Source: Candidatus Zhuqueibacterota bacterium 4484_188 (GTDB lineage: Bacteria > Calditrichota > Calditrichia > RBG-13-44-9). From it: 6,044 nt of DNA. The stretch spans positions 1 through 6,044 of the forward strand of contig MVCZ01000081.1 in assembly GCA_002049825.1 (NCBI GenBank), written 5' to 3'. Under the pieces are notes generated by a model, which saw only the letters and a program-made list of their open reading frames with translations, was not told the DNA's origin and made no database searches. Both the position numbers and the translations under genes were made by a program. The number at the start of each line of letters is the position of its first letter. The stretch's first letter is position 1. Below, in pieces: positions 1 to 5,544 of this stretch.

Positions 1-1
1 G

Positions 2-945
2 CCCGAGCTGATTTATACCGAAAAACCCGGCGCTTCCGGGCAGGGACAAATGGCAGTTCCCCCGGAAATAATATCCCCGCCGCTCACTGAAACGTCGGTG
101 ACTGTCCCGGCGCAAAAGAGAAGCACCGAGACAGTTCGGTTGCTGGGGAAACCGGGCAGCATTTTTCACCTCAGTTGCCGCCGGTGCTGCGCCAAATGAT
201 TCGGCAGATGGATTCCGGCACACCCGTAAAAACGGTCACAATCACTCCCGGCGGATTCAGCGAAGAAGAAACCACCGATACTATTCGGAAAGAAAGCAAA
301 CCGCACCACACCGCACCGAACGAGACCGGAAAAGCTTCTCTATCGAAAAACTCTCCGGCGCAGTTTCCGGTGTCCGGGAAACACACCTTTCAAATGTCGG
401 TTGCGGGAAAAACAGATTTAACCGGTTTCGGCGAAAACAGCCAACTACCCGAAATTCCCCCGGAGGACAAAAGCAGAACAACCGTGCAGCCTGAACCGGT
501 GAGTAAAAAAGAGAGCAGGACAACAGGTAATGGAGGAAAAGCAGAGACATCGGCAGAAGAGAAGCCGGCGTTATCGCAAACCGGCAGTACTTTTAACCGG
601 GAGGCAGTGGAAGTTTCTCCAGCGTTAACTGCTTCCGGGAAAAAAATCAGCCCGGCGGTTTCGGGCAAAAGCCATTCGGCTTCCGGAACGGCAGCGGCGT
701 ATCAGCCGGCTGAATTTGTTCAATCACTGAGTGCCGAACTGTGGGCAGCCGTGCAAAATAACCGGCGGGAAATTCTCATTCAATTGCAGCCGGAAAACCT
801 GGGGCTGGTGCGCATTCGTTTGAAAATGGAAAAAGACCGGTTAAGCGGGAAGATTGCGGTAAACTCGCCGGAAGTGCACCAATTGTTGGTAAAAAATGCG
901 CAGCAGTTCCGCAGGAAAATGAGCAAAATATTTACCATAGACTAA
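2..945 (+). pseudogene. fliK: Flagellar hook-length control protein FliK, 5'-truncated by the window and apparently frameshifted
   Basis: FliK is the secreted ruler that sets hook length and switches the flagellar export gate to late substrates. The recognisable part is the C-terminal Flg_hook domain (about 715-915), with the typical pattern ILIQLQPENLGLVRIRLKM followed by SPEVHQLLVKNAQQFRR. Upstream is a long low-complexity stretch rich in Pro, Ser, Thr, Gln and Lys, as expected for the FliK linker. The reading frame is broken. Positions 2-196 are open in one frame with FliK-like composition, while the domain frame has a stop at 88-90. Its first possible start, TTG at 175, has no Shine-Dalgarno. 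One extra G in the GGGG run at 145-148 would join the two frames. The present stop is 943-945; a second shift near 916-930 would extend the protein to a stop at 978-980. flgD follows directly. The family call is firm; whether the gene is truly broken is not. Confidence 0.78.
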
Positions 946-979
946 TGTTTGACAACAGCACATTCGAATATATTGCGTG

Positions 980-986
980 AAGGAGG
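980..986 (+). promoter_or_regulatory. Ribosome binding site of flgD
   Basis: AAGGAGG lies 8 bases before the ATG at 995. It rules out the in-frame GTG at 977, which lies upstream of it. It touches the alternative fliK stop (978-980), so fliK and flgD are tightly packed. Confidence 0.85.
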
Positions 987-994
987 AAACAGGG

Positions 995-1576
995 ATGAGT
1001 TCGATTTTTACAGGGACGTCGATAAATGGTTTAAGTAATACCACTACAAATGAAACGTCCAAAAGTATTTTAGGGAAAGATGATTTTCTGAAACTGTTGG
1101 TGGCGCAGTTGAATTACCAGGATCCGCTGAACCCGATGAAAGGAACCGAGTTCTCGGCACAACTGGCACGAATTACCAGGATCCGCTGAACCCGATGAAA
1201 GGAACCGAGTTCTCGGCACAACTGGCACAATTCAGCAGCGTGGAGCAATTGAGTAATATTAACGAGTCACTCAGGCAGAGCATGGATGCCAATTACCTGC
1301 TCACTTCGTCGATAAACAACACACTGGCAGCCACCATCATCGGGCACCAGGTGAAAGCGTACGGAAACAGTGTCTATTAATGCCGGAATTACGCTAAGCA
1401 AAGGAGAATATAGCTTCCGGGTGACGGCTACCGATAGTCATGGAGAGCCGGTTTCGGCGGAAACCTACATCAAGGGAATCATCAGCGGGGTGCGCTACGG
1501 CAGTACCGGCGGGATTCTGTTGGTTGGCAATCTGGAAGTTCAAATGTCGGATGTTTACGAAATTTTAAATCAATAA
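995..1576 (+). pseudogene. flgD: Flagellar hook cap protein FlgD, disrupted by a tandem duplication and an internal deletion
   Basis: FlgD forms the scaffold cap on which hook subunits (FlgE) polymerise and is discarded when the hook is finished. The N-terminal signature is clear: DDFLKLLVAQLNYQDPLNPM, then FSAQLAQFSSVEQLSNI, the conserved export/cap segment. The C-terminal part (1370-1576) gives the last strand of the FlgD Ig-like domain, GEYSFRVTATDSHGEPV, and the Tudor-like end YIKGIISGVRYG to SDVYEIL. Three pieces lie in different frames: 995-1189, 1171-1380 and about 1370-1576. The first break is an exact 59-bp tandem duplication. The second, at about 1370, joins AYGNSV to the very end of the Ig-like domain, so roughly 50 residues seem to be missing: the repaired product is about 174 residues, against about 220-230 for typical two-domain FlgD proteins. 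The start at ATG 995 is set by its Shine-Dalgarno. As given, only a 64-residue N-terminal fragment would be made. Confidence 0.88.
1111..1228 (+). repeat. Exact 59-bp tandem duplication inside flgD
   Basis: Positions 1111-1169 and 1170-1228 are identical over all 59 bases and directly adjacent. The unit encodes the conserved FlgD stretch NYQDPLNPMKGTEFSAQLA. Because 59 is not a multiple of three, the second copy is read out of frame and a TGA at 1187-1189 ends translation. Removing one copy restores a normal FlgD N-terminal domain running into QFSSVEQLSN. AATT occurs both at the start of the unit (1112) and right after it (1229), a possible microhomology. Confidence 0.97.
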
Positions 1577-1592
1577 CCGTGTAAACCTTTGA

Positions 1593-1602
1593 AAGGAGGT
1601 GA
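1593..1602 (+). promoter_or_regulatory. Very strong ribosome binding site of the TIGR02530-type gene
   Basis: AAGGAGGTGA is a ten-base match to the anti-Shine-Dalgarno sequence. It lies 5 bases before a TTG at 1608 (8 bases from GGAGG). This fixes the start at TTG 1608, not the GTG at 1599, which sits inside the ribosome binding site itself. Strong pairing may compensate for the weak TTG start codon. Confidence 0.85.
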
Positions 1603-1607
1603 AGTTT

Positions 1608-2006
1608 TTGTCGGCGAAGATTGATGGTGTAAGCCCGCCATTTATTCCGATTGGCGGATTGAAGGGTGTTTCCGCTCCCAAGCCGTTTGTGCCGCTGGAA
1701 GGTGAATCGGATTTTCAAAAGATATTGCTGGAAAAGATTGAGTCTGAACAAAAAATTAAATTTTCTGCTCATGCGAAATCGCGTTTGCAAAACCGCAATA
1801 TCAATTTGAATTCCGAGAACCTGACCAAGCTGGCAGCGGCGATGGACCGGGCGGAAGAAAAAGGGGCTCGCGAGTCTTTAATCGTGGTAGACAATGCTGC
1901 TTTTGTGGTAAACGTAAATAAACGAACCGTGATTACCGCACTGGATGAAGGCAAACTGCAGGACAGTGTGTTTACCAACATCGACTCGGCTGTTTTTGTA
2001 AAGTAA
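1608..2006 (+). CDS. Flagellar operon protein, TIGR02530 type, function unknown
   Basis: The 132-residue product has no signal peptide or membrane segment and is probably cytoplasmic. I recognise the family from its conserved core: KFSAHAKSRLQNRNINL at about residues 51-67, an acidic and basic helix ending DRAEEKGARESLIVVDNAAF at about 80-99, then VNVNKRTVITALDE and VFTNIDSAVF at the C-terminus. These patterns belong to the small flagellar operon protein that sits between flgD and flgE in Clostridia and several Gram-negative phyla. The N-terminus (residues 1-35) is rich in Pro and Gly and probably disordered. The position between the hook cap and hook genes suggests a role in hook export or assembly, perhaps as a chaperone or regulator, but that is inference only. 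The TTG start is chosen because the Shine-Dalgarno at 1593-1602 precedes it. The reading frame is intact, unlike flgD immediately upstream. Confidence 0.87.
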   Translation: MSAKIDGVSPPFIPIGGLKGVSAPKPFVPLEGESDFQKILLEKIESEQKIKFSAHAKSRLQNRNINLNSENLTKLAAAMDRAEEKGARESLIVVDNAAFVVNVNKRTVITALDEGKLQDSVFTNIDSAVFVK

Positions 2007-2025
2007 TTAAATTAATTGTGTGAAT

Positions 2026-2102
2026 AGGGCTGGACCTTACCGTTGAAACACAATCAACCAAAGGAAGCCCTGATGCCCTGCCGACCGACTGAAGCGGGGC
2101 AT
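2026..2102 (+). other. Predicted two-hairpin RNA element in the leader of flgE
   Basis: The 133-base spacer between the TIGR02530-type gene and flgE contains no convincing ORF but can fold well. The first hairpin stacks three helices: AGGGCT (2026-2031) with AGCCCT (2066-2071), CCTT (2035-2038) with AAGG (2061-2064), and GTTGA (2042-2046) with TCAAC (2054-2058), around a 7-base loop. The second pairs ATGCCCTGC (2073-2081) with GCGGGGCAT (2094-2102), with one G-U pair and a 12-base loop. No U-run follows, so it is not an intrinsic terminator. The flgE Shine-Dalgarno starts 24 bases downstream. I do not recognise a known riboswitch class; the fold is seen by eye only. Confidence 0.4.
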
Positions 2103-2125
2103 GAATCAAGGATGAAAAAACTCTC

Positions 2126-2132
2126 AAGGAGG
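2126..2132 (+). promoter_or_regulatory. Ribosome binding site of flgE
   Basis: AAGGAGG lies 7 bases before the ATG at 2140 and fixes the flgE start, whose product begins with the conserved hook/rod N-terminus. Confidence 0.85.
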
Positions 2133-2139
2133 ATGTATC

Positions 2140-4215
2140 ATGGGTTTAATGCGCTCATTATACGCAGGTGTTTCCGGATTAAGAAACCATCAGGTAATGA
2201 TGGATGTACTGGGAAACAATATTTCAAATGTAAATACTATTGGATTCAAAACCGGTCGGGCATCATTCAGCGAAACTTTTGCCCAGACACTGCGCGGCAC
2301 CACCCAGCCGATTTCCAGCCTGGGCGGAACCAACCCGATGCAGGTTGGGCTGGGAATGTCGCTTTCTACCATCGACACATTGTTCGGTCAGGGAAATATC
2401 GAGACCACCGGTCAGACAACCGACTTAGCCATCCAGGGCGATGGTTTTTTTGTAGTCAGTGACGGAACAAACCGCTACTATACCCGTGCGGGAAATTTCC
2501 AATTCGATGCCAATGGCACATTGATTATGCCCAACAGCGGTGTTCGTGTGCAGGGCTATTTGGCAAATGGGGAAGGAAAGATTGAAGCCGGCAGTCCGCT
2601 GACTGACATCACTCTTCCGTTCGGCAAGAAAATCAGCGCCCGTGCCACCAGCCACGTCACCCTGGCAGGGAACCTGGATGCCAGCGCCGAAGCACAGGGC
2701 AATATTCTGAAAACCAATGCAGTGTATGCGGTAGAAGACGGCGATTCGGATCTTGAAGGCTTGTTGGCTACCGGCAACGCCAATGCGAAAATCACTTCCC
2801 TGTCTTCCGGCACGACTGAAGTGAAAGTCAGCTACGGCGGCACCGACCACAGCTACAAGTATGTTACCACCGACACTACGGTAGGGAACACTTCGTTCCA
2901 TACCCTGAATGACCTGATTGCCGAAATCAACAACGATTTCAGCGCGGCCGGACTGACCGCCTCGCTGACTGCGGACGGTTCTCTGCAATTTGCCGGCAGT
3001 GCGCAGGTGAGTGTCTGGAGCGACCATCCCAACTTGCTGAAAGCATTTCAGTCGCTGAACGGCGATTTGTCTCTGGGAAATACGACCTCGGATGTCTTTT
3101 CCCATGCAGCCCGTGCCGACGATTTGTTGACCAACTTGCGGGATAAAAACGGGCAATCTCTGGGACTAGTGGTCGGTGACGAGGTAAACATTAACGGATT
3201 CCGGGGCGGGGAAGCGCTTCCGGCACATTCGTTCACCATTGCCGCTACTTCCACTTACCAGGATTACGCCACCCAAATCAGTTCCGCACTGAACTTAACC
3301 AACGAGAAAGCGGTGGAGATTAACGAAGACGACGGCGCATTAAAGATTCATGCCGATGGCGGGAAGATTTATGAAATCACCGGGCTGGATATTCGGGCGG
3401 ACGATACCGTGGGCGCCGGTGGAACGGATCGCACCGCATTTAATGCGATTTTCGACAGCTCGCCCGGGCACTATTCCGAACTGCAAAAAGCCGAAGATGT
3501 GAAGCAGTCTGCCAGCATCACTGTTTACGATTCCCTGGGAAATGCTTTCGATATGACGCTTATTTTCACCAAAGATGTCACTGAGCCCAATCGTTGGAAA
3601 TGGGAAGCGCAGGTACCCGAACCGGCTTCGGTTAACGGTGAAAAGAACGGCTTTGTGGAATTCAACAATGACGGCTCGATTAAAACATTCGAGTTTGATG
3701 ACGGTTCTACTACTTTACAACTGAACCCGGGTACCGGAAGTGATGACCTGGTAAATATAGAACTGGATCCGGGCACCCTCGGCGGATTTGATGGAATTAC
3801 TCAAATGGCGGGACCCAGCACATCCGTTCTTATTACTTCGCAAGATGGCTACGGTATGGGGAATCTGGAACGCATCACGGTTGATGAAACCGGTAAAATA
3901 TCGGGTGCTTTCAGTAACGGTGTGGTTCAATTGTTGGGACAAATTACCCTGGCGAGCTTCAACAATCCCGGCGGCATGATGCGGGTGGAAGGAAACCTGT
4001 TCGGCATTTCCGGGAACTCGGGCGACCCGATTATCAGCGCTGCCGGCGAAGGAATAAGCGCGTCGATCATTTCCGGCGCACTGGAGCAGTCTAATGTAGA
4101 CCTGGCGGAGGAATTTACCAAGATGATCGTGGCGCAACGCGGTTTCCAGGCAAATGCGCGGATCATTACCACCAGTGACGACATGCTTCAGGAAGTGACC
4201 AATTTGAAACGGTAA
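2140..4215 (+). CDS. flgE: Flagellar hook protein FlgE, unusually large
   Basis: FlgE polymerises outside the cell into the hook, the flexible joint between rod and filament; it leaves through the flagellar type III system without a cleaved signal peptide. The 691-residue product has the rod/hook N-terminal region (residues 1-35, SLYAGVSGL, LGNNISNVNTIGFK), the conserved QGDGFFVV and YYTRAGNFQFDANG region (99-126), and a FlaE/FlgE D2-like domain from about 456 (ITVYDSLGNAFDMTLIFTKD). It ends with SGALEQSNVDLAEEFTKMIV and the heptad-like C-terminal helix (645-691), which packs with the N-terminus in the D0/D1 core. Typical enteric FlgE is about 400 residues; the extra length lies mainly between 200 and 450. 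That part holds two segments resembling flagellin/hook IN repeats (HTLNDLIAEINN near 254-265 and YQDYATQISSALN near 373-385). The frame is uninterrupted, and an intrinsic terminator follows. Confidence 0.97.
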   Translation: MGLMRSLYAGVSGLRNHQVMMDVLGNNISNVNTIGFKTGRASFSETFAQTLRGTTQPISSLGGTNPMQVGLGMSLSTIDTLFGQGNIETTGQTTDLAIQGDGFFVVSDGTNRYYTRAGNFQFDANGTLIMPNSGVRVQGYLANGEGKIEAGSPLTDITLPFGKKISARATSHVTLAGNLDASAEAQGNILKTNAVYAVEDGDSDLEGLLATGNANAKITSLSSGTTEVKVSYGGTDHSYKYVTTDTTVGNTSFHTLNDLIAEINNDFSAAGLTASLTADGSLQFAGSAQVSVWSDHPNLLKAFQSLNGDLSLGNTTSDVFSHAARADDLLTNLRDKNGQSLGLVVGDEVNINGFRGGEALPAHSFTIAATSTYQDYATQISSALNLTNEKAVEINEDDGALKIHADGGKIYEITGLDIRADDTVGAGGTDRTAFNAIFDSSPGHYSELQKAEDVKQSASITVYDSLGNAFDMTLIFTKDVTEPNRWKWEAQVPEPASVNGEKNGFVEFNNDGSIKTFEFDDGSTTLQLNPGTGSDDLVNIELDPGTLGGFDGITQMAGPSTSVLITSQDGYGMGNLERITVDETGKISGAFSNGVVQLLGQITLASFNNPGGMMRVEGNLFGISGNSGDPIISAAGEGISASIISGALEQSNVDLAEEFTKMIVAQRGFQANARIITTSDDMLQEVTNLKR

Positions 4216-4227
4216 TTCTGAATGAAT

Positions 4228-4270
4228 AAAGGGTGGTCTCGCTTGAGACCGCCCTTTTTGATTTTTTATT
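4228..4270 (+). terminator. Strong intrinsic terminator after flgE
   Basis: A 13-bp stem pairs 4228-4240 (AAAGGGTGGTCTC) with 4245-4257 (GAGACCGCCCTTT) around a GCTT loop, with one G-U pair. A T-rich tail (TTTTTGATTTTTT) follows. It begins 12 bases after the flgE stop and separates the hook block from flbD-motA. Confidence 0.9.
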
Positions 4271-4296
4271 TAATAATCATTTTTTTCTTCGATAAT
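4268..4296 (+). promoter_or_regulatory. Weak candidate promoter for flbD-motA
   Basis: The strong terminator upstream implies that flbD-motA needs its own promoter or read-through. GATAAT at 4291-4296 matches the vegetative -10 box at five of six positions and is repeated at 4297-4302. The -35 side (ATTTAA at 4268-4273, 17 bases upstream) is poor. The region is very AT-rich, so a chance match is quite possible. Confidence 0.25.
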
Positions 4297-4330
4297 GATA
4301 ATAAGAAAGAGACTGAATGGAAAGTTGAAG

Positions 4331-4543
4331 ATGATAACCGTGACCAAAATAAACGATAAACCGATTACCATCAATGCGGAGATGATCGAATTTATTGAAA
4401 TGACACCGGACACGATCATTACTATGACCAATGGCAAAAAAATCATTGTGAAAGAATCGGTGGAGACGGTTATCGATAAAGTGGTTGCCTATCGGCAGAA
4501 ATGTTTTAGCAAAATCAAAATCGGGACTATAAAGCGCACATGA
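4331..4543 (+). CDS. flbD: FlbD/SwrD-family small flagellar protein
   Basis: The 70-residue protein matches the small FlbD family (YlzI/SwrD in Bacillus subtilis). It starts MITVTKIN, then has NAEMIEFIEMTPDTIITMTN at about residues 15-34 and GKKIIVKESVETVIDKVV at about 35-52, with a basic tail. SwrD in B. subtilis raises flagellar motor power and is needed for swarming; its molecular action is unclear. It is unrelated to the sigma-54 activator also called FlbD in Caulobacter. An upstream in-frame ATG at 4295 would add 12 residues. I chose 4331 because family members begin with the M-I-x-V-T-(K/R)-(I/L)-N pattern; its Shine-Dalgarno is weak (GGAAAG near 4319). The stop overlaps the motA start as ATGA, so the two are probably translationally coupled, which fits a shared role in torque. 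Confidence 0.9.
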   Translation: MITVTKINDKPITINAEMIEFIEMTPDTIITMTNGKKIIVKESVETVIDKVVAYRQKCFSKIKIGTIKRT

Positions 4544-5310
4544 AAAAGGTTTTAGACATTGCGACACTTTTGGGGCTCTTCGGCGGTATATTGGTAATTC
4601 TGCTTGCGGTGATGATCGGCGGCGGACTGGGTGCCTTTATCAATATTCCCTCGATGTTGGTGGTGATAGGCGGCACGGTTGCCGCAGTGCTGGTTCAATA
4701 TCCGTTAGAAGATGTGCTGGGAGTAATTGGGGTGTTGCGCAAAACACTGCTGACTAAAACATCCGAGCTTCCTAAGTTGATCGAGACAATTGTCAGATTT
4801 GCCGAAGAAGCTCGAAGAGATGGGTTGTTAACCCTGGAAAAACATGCCAAGGAAATTGACGACGATTTTATCCGGGACGGTATCCAGTTAGCGATTGACG
4901 GCACGGAACCGGAATTATTGCGCGAGATTTTAAGCACCGAAGTGGACAACCTGGAAAGCCGGCACGGTAAAGGGCACGGGATTCTGGAAGCTTTTGGTAC
5001 TTATGCCCCGGCATTCGGCATGATCGGAACACTAATCGGATTGGTTATCATGCTGCAGAACATGAAAGATCCTTCCAGCATCGGACCCTCCATGGCAGTC
5101 GCGTTAATCACCACCTTCTACGGTGCGGTTATGGCAAACCTGATTTTTTTGCCACTTGCCGGAAAACTGAAAGAACGGACCAAGGAAGAGGTGCACGTTC
5201 GGGAGCTGATTATGGAAGGCATTCTGTCTATCCAGTCGGGCGACAACCCCCGTTTGGTTGAACAGAAACTCAAAACCTTTTTGCCGCCTAAAGATCGGAA
5301 AGCAGGTTAG
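4540..5310 (+). CDS. motA: Flagellar stator protein MotA (PomA-like)
   Basis: MotA forms the pentameric ring around the MotB dimer in the inner membrane; ion flow drives it against FliG in the rotor. The 256-residue length is normal. There are four hydrophobic segments: about residues 5-28, 32-53, 153-173 and 183-206. The cytoplasmic loop between the second and third carries the ARRDGLLTLE motif (91-100), whose charged residues contact FliG in studied homologues. The third segment reads YAPAFGMIGTLIGLV. Its Pro157 matches the conserved stator proline, and Thr164 sits seven residues later, where sodium-type PomA has Thr158 and proton-type MotA usually has Ala. The fourth segment has the matching ALITTFYGA. 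I therefore infer a sodium-driven stator. The start overlaps the flbD stop by four bases and has no strong Shine-Dalgarno of its own, suggesting coupled translation. motB does not follow directly. Confidence 0.96.
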   Translation: MKKVLDIATLLGLFGGILVILLAVMIGGGLGAFINIPSMLVVIGGTVAAVLVQYPLEDVLGVIGVLRKTLLTKTSELPKLIETIVRFAEEARRDGLLTLEKHAKEIDDDFIRDGIQLAIDGTEPELLREILSTEVDNLESRHGKGHGILEAFGTYAPAFGMIGTLIGLVIMLQNMKDPSSIGPSMAVALITTFYGAVMANLIFLPLAGKLKERTKEEVHVRELIMEGILSIQSGDNPRLVEQKLKTFLPPKDRKAG

Positions 5311-5544
5311 TCAAGCGAGGTGTAACTGATTTAAAAATTGTCAATGTCGATATTTCGATTATAGGTGTCGAAAAACTGAGCATTTTTTCTACACAATCGG
5401 GTTATTCGCCATGCGGGTGAATTTTAACCGATCTTATAAATAAAGAAATACTTAGTACTTAACACTCCTCATAATATTTTTTCCGAAAATTTGTTTATGG
5501 CATATAAGTTGCCCAACTCCATATAGTTGATTAGGGCAATACCT
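5311..5544 (+). other. Long AT-rich motA-motB spacer with hairpin
   Basis: This 234-base gap lacks a convincing ORF on either strand; the longest plausible small peptide (ATG at 5411) has ten codons and no ribosome binding site. It contains a hairpin with inner stem TTCGCC (5405-5410) and GGTGAA (5416-5421), and an outer stem ATCGGGTT (5396-5403) with AACCGAT (5426-5432) that leaves one G bulged. ATTGTCAAT at 5337-5345 is a perfect inverted repeat around one base and could be an activator half-site. The sigma-54 promoter of motB lies near the 3' end. Confidence 0.6.
5498..5512 (+). promoter_or_regulatory. Sigma-54 (RpoN) -24/-12 promoter of motB
   Basis: TGGCATATAAGTTGC fits the sigma-54 consensus TGGCAY-N5-TTGC at every defined position, with exactly ten bases between the GG (-24) and GC (-12) pairs. 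The predicted start of transcription is near 5524, about 20 bases before the motB ATG, which leaves a short leader. Sigma-54 promoters need an enhancer-binding activator, usually acting from a site 80-200 bases upstream; the long motA-motB spacer could hold it. Confidence 0.72.

Noticed and set aside
949..974. TTGACA and TATATT before flgD, resembling a vegetative promoter
   Set aside because: The spacer is only 14 bases, too short for a good promoter, and the site lies inside the likely end of fliK.
1111..1228. Transposon target-site duplication or insertion sequence in flgD
   Set aside because: The copies are directly adjacent, with nothing between them and no terminal inverted repeats, so no element is present.
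2026..2102. c-di-GMP (GEMM) riboswitch in the flgE leader
   Set aside because: c-di-GMP sensing would make sense for a flagellar gene, but I do not see the conserved GEMM core or its tetraloop-receptor arrangement.
2043..2462. 139-codon + strand ORF overlapping the flgE start
   Set aside because: It runs through the flgE ribosome binding site and N-terminal region in another frame. The product (rich in His, Arg and Cys) resembles no family; it is a shadow ORF.
2425..3156. Long antisense ORF of 243 codons inside flgE
   Set aside because: It lies wholly opposite a well-conserved hook protein, has no recognisable motif or ribosome binding site, and its composition follows the flgE codons.
4271..4295. 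Possible sigma-28 promoter (TAAT, then TTCGATAA) before flbD
   Set aside because: The -10 box matches GCCGATAA at only six of eight positions and the spacer is 13 bases where about 15 is expected; the region is so AT-rich that chance similarity is likely.
4295..4330. Upstream ATG start for flbD adding 12 residues
   Set aside because: The added MIIRKRLNGKLK does not match the family N-terminus, which begins at the internal M-I-x-V-T-K pattern; it also overlaps the candidate -10 region.
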